64,000 nucleotides of DNA from Hemileia vastatrix (GCA_030280995.1 JASXTE010000017.1:7577001-7641000), one strand, 5' to 3'. Numbered from the stretch's first letter, positions 39,801-51,509 are shown. Numbers and translations: made by a program. Notes: generated from the letters alone by a model not told the origin.

Positions 39801-42355
39801 GAATATATAAGTATGTTAGGATGCCATTTGGCCCTAAAAATGCTCCTTCAGTTTTCCAGAAAGTCATGGATAACACTTTCCATCAAGAAATTATTGAAGG
39901 TTGGCTCATGGTTTATATTGATGATATTATTGTTTTTTCTAAAACTTTTGATGAACATATGATTCACTTGAATAGAGTTTTCCAAAAAATGGATGAAATC
40001 AATATGACCTTATCTTTAAAAAAGTGTAAATTTGGTTTTCAATCTTTGAAAGTCCTTGGCCATGTTGTGTCAGGCTTACAAATTTGTGTAGACCATAATA
40101 AAGTTGCTGCCATTCAAAATGTTAAAGCACCAACTTCTGTAAGAGAAATCCAAAGTTTTTTGGGTATGTGTGGCTATTATAGACAATATATTAAAAATTA
40201 TCAGGTCATAGCCTTGCCTCTTACAAAACTAACCAGAAAAGATGTTGCTTTTCTCTGGAATGATGACTGTCAGAAAGCTTTTAATACATTGAAAAATTGC
40301 TTAATGACAGCCCCTATATTGGCTCTCCCAGATTTTAACAAGCCATTTGTACTTTATACAGATGCTAGCTTTATTGGTCTGGGTGCTGCCCTTCACCAAA
40401 AGCAAATTATTAATGATAAATCCTCAGAGGTTGTAATTTGTTATATTTCAAGAACCTTAAGGAATAGTGAATTGAAATATGGTGCCACTCAATTGGAGTG
40501 CTTAGCAGTTGTTTGGGCTCTTGAGAAACTTCATTACTACTTGGATGACCAAAAATTTGAGTTGGTAACTGACTGTAGTGCTGTGAAATCTCTCTTAAAC
40601 CTCAAAACACCTAACAGACATATGTTCAGGTGGCAACTTGCTGTTCAGGAATACAGAGGAAGGATGACTATTATCCACAGAGCTGGAAATGTTCACTCTA
40701 ATGTTGATATGCTCTCCAGATTGCCTCTGCCAAATAATGACTCCAATCCTGCTTATGTACCTGAGGATGACACTGTTCATATACATGGTATATTTATAGT
40801 TGATATGGAAGAAGAGTTATTACAGTTAATACTGGATTCATATGATAAAGATTCTGACTTAAATAAATTAGTTACTATCTTGAATGATCCTAAGAATGCT
40901 TCAATTCAAGCATTAATAAAAACTCTTCCTGCAAAATACCAAAATGCTTTAAATAAAGGAAAGTTTTCTATTGAAGATGGTTATATATATTATAGAAGGA
41001 AGCTTACCAATGTAATTGTTATTCCTCCTTCAATGAAAGAAACTATCCTCAAACTTTGTCATGATGACATATTAGCTGGTCATTTTGATCTTGAAAAAAC
41101 ATTGATTAGAATCAAAAACACTGCATGGTGGGCTAATATGTCTGAAGACACAAAATTATATGTTGAATCTTGTGATTCCTGCCAAAAATCTAAAAGGTTA
41201 ACAGGTAAGAGAGCAGGGTTATTACAACATATTGAAGCACCTAGTGCTCCGTGGCAAATCATTAATATGGATTTTGTCACTGGTCTTCCTGTTGCAGGTA
41301 AAGACAGCTTTAACTCTTGTTGGGTAATAGTTGATAGATTCACAAAAATGTGCAAATTTATTCCAACCCACAAAGATGTATCCACCAAGGAATTAGCTTT
41401 CTTATGGTGGTCTTACATGTTTAATATTATTGGTTTTCCAAAAGCCATTATCTCTGATAGAGATCCAAAATTCACTTCTGAGTTTTGGACCTCTTTGATG
41501 GATATTTGTGGCTGTGAGTTAAAATTGTCTACAGCTCATCATCCTCAGACTGATGGTCTAGCTGAAAGAATGATTCAAACTCTGGAAGATATGATTAGAA
41601 GGTATTGTGCCTTTGGTTTAGAATATAAAGATAATGACAGATTTACTCATGATTGGGTCACTCTTTTGCCTGGTCTTGAATTTGCATATAATAGCACTGT
41701 TCATTCTGTCACTGAGAAAAAGCCTTTTGAGCTTTGGTTAGGTTATGTCCCAAACACTCCTGCTCAGATTCTCAATAATAAATTACCTAAGTTGGAACTA
41801 CACCCTGGTGTAAATTCTTTTATGCAAATGCAACAGCTATGCAGAAAACATGCTCAGAGTTGTATTGATAAAGCATTTGAATATGAAAAGAAAAGATGGG
41901 ATAAATCCCATAAAGAATACACATTTAACAAGGGTGATGAAGTGTTGATCTCTACTGTCCATTTCAATTTACAAGGTAACCACAAATTAAAAGATCCTTT
42001 TGTAGGACCATTTGTTGTTAAAAGAATGGTTGGTGATAATGCAGTAGAAGTTGTATTGTATTCTCCATATGATAGGAAACATCCTGTCTTTCCCATTTAT
42101 TTGCTTAAACCTTATACTTCCAACAGTGACTTATTTCCAAAAAGAAGAGGACGACCTAAGAAGAACCCTCAGGAAGTCACAGAAACAGCAGAAATTGATA
42201 AAATTCTCAATGATAGAATTATCACTTCTGAAAGAGGTACTGAATATTTATTGAGATATAAGAACAAATCATCTGAACATGATGCATGGATACCTGGCAA
42301 AGAAATTTCAAATCTGCCTGCTCTGTTGAAAAAATACAAAAAGAAAAAATCTTAG
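36188..42355 (+). CDS. Gag-Pol polyprotein of element 2 with chromodomain
   Basis: The frame is open from 36116; I choose the Met at 36188 (MSNNLAEKMDN) because element 3 has a matching MSSS...MDNLNVDEIEVD. Numbering from 36116: coiled-coil Gag N-region, capsid-like WPKLDQYPTFDGDSSSDW (about 595), zinc knuckle CYKCNKPWQKGHVC (about 798), protease DSGAGG (about 910), RT YIDD (about 1267), RNase H (about 1411), integrase HHCC (about 1648-1690) and DDE (MDFVTGLP, ISDRDPKF, HPQTDGLAERM). The chromodomain is at about 2026-2079 (EIDKILNDRIITSERGTEYL...DAWIP). From protease to the end it closely resembles element 1. The N-terminal part is much less similar. Confidence 0.93.
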   Translation: MSNNLAEKMDNMQVDEIEIDYDADTVSSSKVGHKKSYANTKNSHTAVCGNDRKCKQTKPPSPSTTEGSKASSASRRSSKRLQNKKASSATTNQQPIQSYKRVEDRKYDVQSKGRHIVGSGPRTQEPDSGPGPSSIASQSASISGSTFTATQLNHPKSKYYGSRAMEMGLSNESLPTECAAPSSSSAWPIQNTQFPSTSSSLPTKQEKEGPNTIPNPVPGEVSSSAMVSNLVDSHLGMFSNKSSSAGNIIEHGERTVKPVKRQLPVTSSPIDVISKLSFDEPLHLTSTSLINPSLAIKNDSVPPEIYNLIEKTSEEILKDTLDFNIVKDKHVRDVLIHENDRLNNLHLQCKVSSSVQDTAYLKIKETLNIVLSQQKQIRSDHRAISDRNISLHKTLSELKPLIEENYSFKNEIKSLQNEFKKLRNDFHALSTKHSVSEDRNVLSLAKVNDQMSEIPRIRNYVSDLQEKFSTLTINNELNEISANKLHKNKGKKPEQNSSFLPHISTIKQTDNESVKSFATSKKSCDDHAPSVSVNNEISEHLAKLQELLLMNNSNQKVDHPSSQKNWPKLDQYPTFDGDSSSDWQHFIQRIDNLKRSYKLPDEEIVSKLISLFSNVALMWYESVLLDNNHYTWNDWKSLIENQFGGSKFRLTQQRLYENTRYVSSSVEKPIVFLMKITKILRAIDPKMDYDILRDKILYKLPNSLRDLIVARTEHVRENSSFINICNEVLLNHRYEPKNYLSKSYNDQNKPSIKLPEKSGKPSAPVAPKKYATNTCYKCNKPWQKGHVCDKKIHLVEQNEDTDEIELDVNNSSSDCESNISYDNESVKDVLMLEHDVHYLNNIPEDCVLNLSSVENAEIIKDINNNSIPISPLKAPVIINGKNVDVVLDSGAGGSVVSEKALASVDKEYLSKLLPITSEKWRGYGSTLFPIGKYKTSVFFKYNGGFVRAICEFVVMKNDNLSNWFIMGNDILTMFGVKLDPANNCFTLGMNGKRKFKISSPKPSGHLLKSCNSLTQCKGRTTTEMDDLLHEINTASFGDHLTNEQKDSIVTSITSFPMAFAHGSHVLGIVQEEMKITLSCNLSDIPPSLKKKPYPASPSKRKDIEDNIETLLKMNIIEKVNVTPKYCVISPVLISYEKDKARLCGDYRALNTYTVDDIYPLPRINSIHATLQGAKFISCLDGNKGYHQVPVEKNSQNFLLIATHMGIYKYVRMPFGPKNAPSVFQKVMDNTFHQEIIEGWLMVYIDDIIVFSKTFDEHMIHLNRVFQKMDEINMTLSLKKCKFGFQSLKVLGHVVSGLQICVDHNKVAAIQNVKAPTSVREIQSFLGMCGYYRQYIKNYQVIALPLTKLTRKDVAFLWNDDCQKAFNTLKNCLMTAPILALPDFNKPFVLYTDASFIGLGAALHQKQIINDKSSEVVICYISRTLRNSELKYGATQLECLAVVWALEKLHYYLDDQKFELVTDCSAVKSLLNLKTPNRHMFRWQLAVQEYRGRMTIIHRAGNVHSNVDMLSRLPLPNNDSNPAYVPEDDTVHIHGIFIVDMEEELLQLILDSYDKDSDLNKLVTILNDPKNASIQALIKTLPAKYQNALNKGKFSIEDGYIYYRRKLTNVIVIPPSMKETILKLCHDDILAGHFDLEKTLIRIKNTAWWANMSEDTKLYVESCDSCQKSKRLTGKRAGLLQHIEAPSAPWQIINMDFVTGLPVAGKDSFNSCWVIVDRFTKMCKFIPTHKDVSTKELAFLWWSYMFNIIGFPKAIISDRDPKFTSEFWTSLMDICGCELKLSTAHHPQTDGLAERMIQTLEDMIRRYCAFGLEYKDNDRFTHDWVTLLPGLEFAYNSTVHSVTEKKPFELWLGYVPNTPAQILNNKLPKLELHPGVNSFMQMQQLCRKHAQSCIDKAFEYEKKRWDKSHKEYTFNKGDEVLISTVHFNLQGNHKLKDPFVGPFVVKRMVGDNAVEVVLYSPYDRKHPVFPIYLLKPYTSNSDLFPKRRGRPKKNPQEVTETAEIDKILNDRIITSERGTEYLLRYKNKSSEHDAWIPGKEISNLPALLKKYKKKKS

Positions 42356-42389
42356 CATTTTTTTTATTGTTTTTTTTAGAGTGAGGGAG

Positions 42390-43525
42390 TGTCAGCCAGG
42401 CTATTCCAGGAGTCCAGTAAATGATATATAAATTATAAAACCTTAAAGAGTGGGTAAGACTTGTATTTAATGAATATAACTTAATATTTTATTGCATAAT
42501 GAAATTATATAAGAATTTTATTATATACAAATGTTACATTAAATTTATTGGTTATATATATTTTTATATACAATTAAATTGAGCATAATATAATATATTC
42601 TACAAATAATGGCGCATTTTTATGTATTTAATAATTATAAATTTATATTTAATTAATTAAAAAACATATATTATAATTACAAGTGTAAATTTGATTTATA
42701 ATATATTTAAATTAATTACTTAAATTTATATATTAACTAATACCTCTCATATGATACTAAACAATTATTAAGGACGCTTCTTTTGACCCTTAATTGTGTT
42801 AGAAAAAACAAATAAATTAATTTGGACTAAATTGAGATTAATTGCTTGTTTTGTTGCGTCAAATTATTTTTTGTTTCACTTAAAATGTCCTCTAATCAGA
42901 ATGTACCATCTGTTGGGAATTATATTTCTCATAGTTCCTATGTTTCCAATCTTGTTTAGTTATTCACTATTGTCACTTACTGATTTGGGGATTAATGGCG
43001 GGGAAATTGGATTCTTAATTGGGTTTTTAATTATTTGTTTCATGTTTTTCTCTATATTGTTATGTTTCATTTACTCTTTTGATATGTTTGTTTTATTCCT
43101 TTCTAATCATTGTATTTACTGATATAGTAGCGCTTCAGAGGACCCATTGCCTATAAAAAGGCCTTGGATAATCCCCTGTAGCCTTATCACTTATTATACA
43201 CTCAACAAATTAAAAACTATTTTACTACGTTTATATTTTTTTTATTAGTAATACAATTCTAATTAAAAGTCTATATAACAAATTAAAGGTTGCCTTAAGT
43301 CTGATAGTAACTATATTGTTTGCCGCGCAGAACTCTTACTTAAATAATAATAATATTTATAAAACCAATTTGTTGTCTCTTCTCAGCTCACTCATCGTTG
43401 CCTTTTCTCAATAAATTAAATAATTTTATTAAATTTTATTTCTTTTATTACCCATACTCCTTTCCTCCTTCTCCTCCTCTCATTTCTTCCCTCTTTTCTT
43501 ATCTCTTCTAGACGACTGACCGACA
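42390..43525 (+). repeat. 3' LTR of element 2
   Basis: 1136 bp, ending GACCGACA before ATACA. Preceded by a T-rich run and AGAGTGAGGGAG. Confidence 0.9.
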
Positions 43526-45627
43526 ATACATAAGTAAAATTATGATAATATACAAAATATGCCATTATAACACCTTATATAAGCGCATATATCCACCTTT
43601 TATAAGTCTTATGTACTTAATATTAAGTTGGAATATGTTAGGGTAATCTTAAGAACCTTAAGTATAAGGCTACATAATTTTTAAGTACACTTAAAGCTGT
43701 TATTTTCACTGTTTTATGCAAAAAACAAGAAATGCACTTTATTTCACTTAAAAGTTGACTATATGCGCCATAAATTTGAGAATATCAAAATTTCGCTTTG
43801 ACAGATCAATTTGTCTCATTTAGGACTATTGATTTGGCTATTTAAATGCATAAAAATAACACTTTTCAAATTTGGTGTTTTTTATGCCAGAAATGGCTTC
43901 TGTGTACTGGCCACATACTGCCTGCTTTTTTCCCATGTGAATAGCTTCATTTTTAGCAAAGTTAGATTTTTCACACTATAATTACCCCACATTCTACACC
44001 CACTGTGGGGAAACACGCTACAATAGGTGAGAGGCGCTTATTTAGTGTCCTAGCTTAATTAATAATGCATTGACTTTGTTTATATGCACTAATTTCATTA
44101 ATAACCTCACTCTTGGCGTCTTATTTCATCACCACCCTTAAATTCGCCTATAATTAGTCAAGGATTTACCCGTGCAAGCGCCTGCCAAGGACTGCATGTA
44201 GTTACCCCACATCACACACTCTTTTTTGAGTTTTTGGGTGGTTTCTCAGTCAATATTGGTTATTTTTGAATGGGAATTTCATGTAGTATAATGTCAAAAT
44301 TAGCCCCATTATTTCTACAGTGAATCCCCCTTTTTATTAAGCTATTATTAACCTTAAAAAATCCAATTTAGACTTTTATATTATTGTTTAATATGCATAT
44401 ACTCTCTTTTTATCTTATTCTTTAATTTTGATGGATTTTCCTTATTATTACAGGATTTTGATGGTTGTTACTCTTCTAATTATGTCATGGGTTATTGGGA
44501 ATGTTGATGGACATGTCTATTAGTTTTTGGAGGCGTCATTAACTTTGTATGGGGTGGTACATCAAGGGAATCATTGGGGAACTCAGTGTGTATAAAAGCA
44601 GGAGGTTTTTGGGTTGTTCTTCTACATTCTTTATCAATAAAATTTACACCATATAACCAAATAAATTACAATACATATCAATTAGTACTTTTATAAGTCT
44701 TTTAAGTAGTATCTGAACTATAAAAATCTATTTTTCTACCAACTAAAAAGATTGTAAGCCATATATAAAAATAGTGAGAATTATATTACTGAGATCTTTA
44801 TTTTGAATTATATTTTACTATTTGTTGGATTTACACTAAAGTATTCATATAGGACCATATAAATCTTCTATAAAAAGACTTTTCAAGCTATTTCACATCC
44901 TTTTAGTTGATCCTAGCCTGACAGCCTAGGTATCCCCAGAAATGAGGATTTCTTATGTTCAAAATAAAATAACCTTAATTACATTAAGCATATAAGTTAA
45001 TATTATGGCTATAATACTTATATATATGGTTATTGTGCTTATATATATATTTATTACATTAGTATATGATTAATATGAATTTAAATAGCTTATACATAGG
45101 CCCATAATACTTATTAAGGTGCTAATGTAGTCATAATATACTTATCATAAGTGATATTAAGTCATTATAGACATACAAATGCTTATATGTATGCATAAAC
45201 ATCATATTCAGTGAAATATGCAGTTATACTATGTATAAATAGGGGGTATCAATGTTGACTGATCCACAATTAAATAAATTGCGGATAAAAATCATTATAC
45301 CCCAATTATTTTCCACAATTATTTTTGCTAATAATTGGGTTATTAGACCTTTTACGTGTCAATGATCACCTCTATCTGACATTTTTATCCTCAATATTTC
45401 ATAACCAAATCTAGGACAACTTTCTGGATGTGCCAGCCTCCCTACCTTTCTGCGCACTCCCATTCTATCTAATCATTTCCATTTAAAACCCCTCCCCATC
45501 TCATCGGTTTTTTTCTTCTCCTTTTCATCTTCAAATATCTCAACATTCCCAGCCATCATAGATCTTCTCAAAGGCAGCCTTCCCCCAGTTGTTCTTAAAA
45601 TCTCATTACTCACTCTTTCCCCTGCTC

Positions 45628-46868
45628 AGCTGAGAAATCAAAGACTGTTCAACTAAAAAAAGATGATCATCTTATACTTATCAACAGGCTAAAAATAAAA
45701 ACTAATTATGATTCTTGTTTTGGTACTGAGAATGCAACTAAAGTAGGATGGCCCCCTTCATCAAAAGTCAATGGCTATCTTCTAATTACCAATGAATTAT
45801 GAAATAAGACAAAGGGAAAGATTGATCTTTTGCCTAAAAAGATGTCTGAACGTTTCAAACGTTAAGAAGCCAAATACAAGAAGGAAAAAACTCTTTCATT
45901 TTCTACTAGTTTTGGTATTAATGACATCAATATTAGTAAGGGCATCAAATTCATAGATGATAAACTTTATTGGCTATGTCCATAATTTAAAGAGATGGAT
46001 TCTATTTTTGGAGAGCAAGCTGATGTTAATCCTGCCAACATGTTGGATGGTGAAGATGCTATCTCTGATCATGATGTCAAAATAAATATTTTCCCATCCT
46101 CTTCCTCCACTCAAGCCTCCCATGTTCTAAATTCAACAAATCTAGATAGCTTTCCAATAGATCCTTATGGTGATATCAACCAATGTGATCCCACTCCAGT
46201 AAGTTTTTATTTCTTGTCTAGTTGTTTTATTTTTTTTATTTCTAAAAAGGCTAATGAACAAACCCAGGACCCTCAAGCAAGTGAGTCTGAAGCTAGTATC
46301 AATGATGAAGAGGAAAATTTTTCTTCCAAAAAAAGGCAAAGACCATCAACTACTTTGAATTTCAACAGTCGTAGAAAGCCAAACAGAGATAGTTTTTCCC
46401 AATCCCCCTTTTCTTCTTTTGATAATTTTCTGGAGAAACATGAATATGGTAAGTGATAGCATACCTCTTAATAATTAAGTGAGGCTTTCTTTTCTTTTTT
46501 TAATATTCCTTTTCACTCTAAGTAAAGTTGAAGTTGAAAGAGATACTCTCAACTTTCAAAAGAAACAATATGAGCTCTGCTTACAAAGGGATGATAGGGC
46601 TCAAGACTTGGAGGAGAAGAAATTCAAGCTTTCTTTACAGAGGGATGGGTGGGTACAAGACTTTGATGAGAAGAAGTTTGATATTTCTTTCAAGAGGGAT
46701 GCAAGGGCACATGACTTGGAGGAGAAGAGAATCGAGATAAAGGAAGAGGAGAGGGCTCTTGGGTACAATTTCCTCTTAGATAAAATGAAACTTAAGTATC
46801 AGCTTGAAGAAGGTTCAAAAAAGATAGATTTATTGAGAGATTGTGTTAAAGCTAATAAATCTATTTAG
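45628..46868 (+). pseudogene. Myb/SANT-like protein of the Harbinger element
   Basis: Coding sense from about 45628 (AEKSKTVQLKKDDHLILINR) through VGWPPSSKVNGYLLI, a TGA, DLLPKKMSERFKR, a TAA, then FSTSFGINDINISKGIKFID. It continues with FKEMDSIFGEQADVNPANML, as in the Myb-like partner ORF of Harbinger elements. Two introns fit the frames: 46199-46249 and 46449-46527. The last exon is a charged helical region with three imperfect repeats (LQRDDRAQDLEEKKFKLSLQ and relatives). In this superfamily the Myb-like protein helps bring the transposase to DNA. Stops in the first exon make it inactive. Confidence 0.6.
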
Positions 46869-47589
46869 GAAACTGAACGCTTAATGAAAATTTTGGATAA
46901 AAAGTTTTTTATATTTTGTTTGCAAAGTTCTCTTGATAGAATGCATTAAAGCTAATAATCAATTCTTGGAGCACACTCCATACTGAGATTTGAAAGATTC
47001 ACCTAGGGAAATCTAGAGGTGAACTGCTAGAAATCCCCTCTCCTGAACTTAAGAGTGTCCCTAATTTTGTTTGACAATTACCTCCCCTGCTATTTACCAT
47101 AACATGGGGTGGGGGTCACCATTTTTTTCTAAGTCAGAAAAATATTTATGACAAAAAAAATGGCAATACCATACCCTGTGTTTTATTGAATTAGGGGCAT
47201 AGATTGCCAAAATTTATGTTCATTGCATAAATTTACATGAAAACAAGTATCATAAGATAATTAGCAAACCTAAATTAATGAAAATTCAAGTAATAATGTA
47301 AGTGGAAATTTTCTGTGATCAAAGTCAATGAAATCAAACACAAATTTATACATGAACCCCATGAGAAAAATATATTTCCTCATAATTACCATTATAAAAC
47401 ACATGGCTGATGGCTCATTAATTTAGGTAAGTAGATTATCATATATGACTTGTAAAATGTTAATCTGTGAAATAAAAATAAAAGATGACAACCTATATTA
47501 CACCCCATACTTTTTCTTTCTACCTAATGTTTTTTATTTTACCTCACCTTTTTCTCTTACCTTATCAATCTTTTTGACCAGCTCCCTAT
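46869..47589. other. Non-coding spacer between convergent genes
   Basis: AT-rich DNA between the ends of the Myb-like and oxygenase-like genes. I see no ORF or repeat copy. Confidence 0.4.
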
Positions 47590-49857
47590 TGATTTGAAAT
47601 AAACATAAAAAATGTGTGAATTCTTCACAGGATTCTATGCCAGGTGGTGCTTTATTTGCCTGGTGATTGTGAAGATTCAAATACCAAATTGCTGCAATTA
47701 TTCCATTTCCTGTTCCAAAGTCAATAGTGCATTGATGGTCTGGAAAGTATAGACCATGGCATTTTGTAGATGAGGAGGATGAGGGGATAGGAAGAAAATT
47801 TTTTACAATAATTTATGAGAATATTCAAAATGTGAGTGAGTTGAGATCATTTTGATACATGTGATTTTTGTTATTAAAACCACCAAAGGTTGCTGTGACA
47901 TTAGAAGCAAAAATATCATCATCAACAAGTTTTAGCCATTCTGAAACTGTCCAATTAGGGATTCTAAACTGCTTTTCCAATTGATGATTAAATTCAAAAG
48001 CATATTGATATAGATTCTCTAATTGATGAGCAAACAAAGGTTGAATTTTGACAAGGAATACCATTTTTTTAAATCTTCTTTCATTTCTTGGGCAGTAAGA
48101 TCTCAGACTAAAGAATGAAAGGATAATAAATTTTTTTATATTCATTCATCTATAAATAAGCTTAAAAAATAAAAAACCTTAGTCATATCCTAGTCTCCAA
48201 CCAATACCATACATGAAACCTCCAAGAATATTTTTGTTTGATAAAGGTTGACAAGCTAAGGCCATTTGATACTGTCGGTCAGTCGTCTAGAAGAAGGTAA
48301 AGAAAAGAGGAGAAAAGGAGGAGGACAAGGGAAAAAAAATAAAAGAAATAAAGTGTAATAGATTATTTAATTTATTTAAAAGAAAAACAACGGCGAGTAA
48401 CATGAGAGATGACAAAAATTTAGGCTTTATTAATAATAATATTATTTAAGGTAAGGGTTCTGCGCAGCAAACACTTTTAATTACTATCAGACTTAAAGCA
48501 ACCTTTGAATTGTTATATAGAATTTTAATTAGAATTTTATTACTAATAAAAAAAATAAATGTAAACGTAATGTAAAAGTATATTAAATTTGTTGAGAGTA
48601 TAGTAAGTGATGAGGCTACAGGGGATAATCCAAGGCCCTTTTATAGGCAATGGGTCCTCTGAAGCGCCACTATATTTGTAGATACAAGAGTTATAATAGG
48701 ATAAAACAAGTATATCAAAGAGTAAGTGAAACATAACAATGTAGAGAAAAATATGAAACAAATAATTAAAAACCCCAATTAAGAATTCAATTTTCCCACC
48801 ATTAATTCCCAAATCAGTAAGTAAAAATAGTGAATAACTAAACAAGCCTGTGACATAAGGACTATGAGAAAAATAATTCAAAACAGATTGTACAGTCTGA
48901 TTTAAGGATTTTTAAGTGAAAAAGAGAATATTTTTACGCAACAAAATATGTAATTAATCTCAATTTAGTATAAATTAATTAATTGGTTTTCCTGACACAA
49001 TTAAGGGTCAAAAGAAGCGTCATTAATTATTTCTTAATATTATATGAAAGGTGTTATTTGATATATAAATTTAAATAATTAATATAATTATATTATAAGT
49101 CAATTTTACACTTATAATTATAATATATGTTTTTAATTAATTAAATATAAATTTATAATTTATTAAATACATAAAAATGCGCCATTATTTGTAGAATATA
49201 AAATATATCATGTTTAATTTAAATGTATAAAAATTTATATAAACAATAAAATTAATATAACACTTATATGTAATAAGATACTTATATAATTTTATTATGC
49301 AATAAAATATTAATTTATATACATTAAATACAATTCTTACGCCCTCCTTCAGGTCTTATAAGTTAACATATCATTTACTGGACTCCTGGAATAGCCTGGC
49401 TGACAGATACAAAGTCAATATAAGATCTGATAAATTTTGAAACGCTTCATTTGTATTTTCTTTAAATGAGTTATTCTCAAAAATGAATTGAGGTTTGAAA
49501 GAATTAGAAACAACAGCATTTTTTTATTTCCTGTCTTATCTTCTTCATTGTTACTTAACTTTAATTTTTTATCAGTTATAGGCTCAGGAAAAAATTTTAT
49601 ATTTTCAGGTAGTTTTTTTGGTTAATTTTTTTATGTAATAATCTAGTTTTGAAGTAACTGAAGCCAGTTGAAATTCCAATAAATTTGGAACAAAATTGTT
49701 TTTCTCTTATGTAATTTCTACTGTGACCAGTTTTTAAAAGAGATGATATTGAAAAAAGTGAAGAAAGAGAAGATGAAGATATTGAGGTAAGTGACAAAAG
49801 GGATGAGTTTGAGGAAGAAAAATCTTTAATTTTAGATGAGTGTATATTCTCAGTCAT
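47590..49857 (-). pseudogene. TET/JBP-like 2OG-Fe(II) oxygenase gene carried by the Harbinger element
   Basis: A Ser-rich N-terminus (MTENIHSSKIKDFSSSNSS) and KFIGISTGFSYFKTRLLHKK lie right of a solo LTR. Left of it follow LACQPLSNKNILGGFMYGIG, FAHQLENLYQYAFEFNHQLE, WTVSEWLKLVDDDIFASNV, TATFGGFNNKNHMYQNDLN and, past two stops, HGLYFPDHQCTIDFGTGNG then IIAAIWYLNLHNHQANK. This series resembles the Tet-like oxygenase proteins amplified in rust fungi, which would oxidise methylated bases. Where an Fe-binding HxD would be expected the copy reads H-M-Y, so Asp may be lost. The LTR (48273-49405, TSD GATAC), stops and frame changes break it. The family call is from memory of conserved blocks. Confidence 0.5.
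48273..49405 (-). repeat. Solo LTR of the F2 family, TSD GATAC
   Basis: 1133 bp; in reverse it matches the element 2 LTR from TGTCAGCCAGGCTATTCC to GACTGACCGACA with scattered changes. GATAC flanks both ends (48268-48272, 49406-49410). It interrupts the oxygenase-like gene. Confidence 0.88.
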
Positions 49858-50263
49858 TTTTTTCTAAAAAAAAATAAAAAAATCAATATAAAAGAAAAAA
49901 TTAAACAAAATTGGATGAAACTTACCTAAAAAGCTCTCCTCAAACTATCTGAAATAAATAGTCTTGAAAATTACCAAAAAAAAGTCCAAAAATTTTAATA
50001 AATGAGCCCCAAATGTTTCCAAAAAGGAGTCCCATAAAGATCCCAAAAAGTGTTCCAAAACTTTCCAAAAAAGTGTCCCAAAAAAAAAAATTATAAAATC
50101 ACAAAATTTATTTTTGATTCATCTTGAACTGTAAATAATTTTTTTTATATAATATTCTGTAAAATATAAACAAAAAAAATACAAAATAATGTTAAAAAAC
50201 AAAAATCAGTAAAATTATTTGCAAAAAAATGAATTTTAAAGTAATTTGGTGTTATATATACCA

Positions 50264-51509
50264 TATCAGCCAGGCTATACCAGGAGCCCAGTAAATTTTT
50301 TGTCAATTTACTGTAACTAAAAGGGGGCGTAAAAATTTGCTTATTATGTATATAAATTAATCTTATATTGCATAATGAAATGATATAATTATTTTATTAA
50401 ATATATATAAATATTATAGTAATTTTATTATTATATAAATTATTTATACATTTAAATTAAGCATAATATATATTCTATAAATTATGGTGAATTTTTTATG
50501 TATTTAATATATACAAATTTATAATTAATTAATTATATATTATAACTATAAGTGTAAAATTGACTTAAAATGTAATAAAATTAATTAATTAAATCTATAT
50601 ATTAAATAAAACTTCTCATACATTATTAAATGATAATATTGGGCGCTTTTTTGACCCTTAATTGTGTCAGTAAAATTAGAAAATAAATTATAAGACTTAT
50701 TTAATAATATGGTATAAAGATTCTCACTTTAAATTAGAAATATCATTAACTTTATTATATGTTACATTTAAAGTAATTATTGAATTAATTACATTGTTAA
50801 AACAATTAATTAAAATTGCTTTATACTGGATTGAATCGATTACATGGATTTTGGTGTGAAAATAATTCTAATTGTTTTAATTAAACCCTTTACATCCTAC
50901 TGTAATATCTGTTTTGGATTCTTTTTATCACAGTTCTTATGTTTCAGGCCTACTTAGTTACTCACTATTTTAATTAACTGGGTTGGGAAATTATGGTGGG
51001 AAAACTAGTTACTTATTCATGGGTTCAGTTAACTGTTTCATGTTTTTCTCTTAATATCTATGTTTCATTTCTATTCTTTTATATTCTTGTTTTACCCTAT
51101 TACTATTTTGTATATACTGATTTTTGGCGCTTCAGAGGTCCCTTGGGAAATCCCCTTAAGCCCATCACTTATTATACACTCAATTCAAATACAATTTTAA
51201 ATAATATTACATTTATTTTATTTTTTATTAGCATTATAAGTCTATATTTAAAAGTAAATAAATTATCTAAGGTTGATTTAAGTCTAATAATAATTATAAT
51301 TGAGAACTGAGCACTACTATATAACTTACAAGATCTAAATATTATAACCTGAACCTCCCTGTTTTGTCACTACTCAAATATTGTCGTAGCATTTCTTTAA
51401 TTCTCTCTCTTACTTTCTTAAACTATCAATTTTTATAAAAAAAACTACATTATTATCCTTCTATTCTTTTCCTCCGTTTTTACTCCTTCTTCTAGATGAC
51501 TGGCCGATA
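50264..51509 (+). repeat. 5' LTR of element 3, TATA deleted
   Basis: 1246 bp. Compared with the 3' LTR it lacks the 17-bp segment that holds TATAAAAG, going straight from GAGGTCCCTTGG to GAAATCCCC. Confidence 0.8.

Larger units (their letters stand above)
34353..43525 (+). mobile_element. Element 2: full-length chromovirus, TSD ATACA
   Basis: 9.2 kb with 1136-bp LTRs flanked by ATACA (34348-34352 and 43526-43530). Order: 5' LTR, PBS, leader of about 700 nt, gag-pol ORF, purine tract AGAGTGAGGGAG, 3' LTR. I noticed three differences between the LTRs (in the TATA region, GTGCAG/GCGCAG, and GAGCGACA/GACCGACA). The insertion is therefore young but probably older than element 1. It sits inside the solo F1 LTR. 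Confidence 0.92.
34247..44923 (+). repeat. Solo LTR of the element 1 family (F1), split by element 2, TSD GCCTA
   Basis: 34247-34352 plus 43526-44923 equal an F1 LTR in the orientation opposite to element 1 (TTTCAGCCTGTATATCC...CCTAGCCTGACA). GCCTA flanks both outer ends (34242-34246, 44924-44928). It differs from element 1's LTRs at many sites, so it is older. Its first bases TTTCAG show decay of TGTCAG. Confidence 0.85.
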
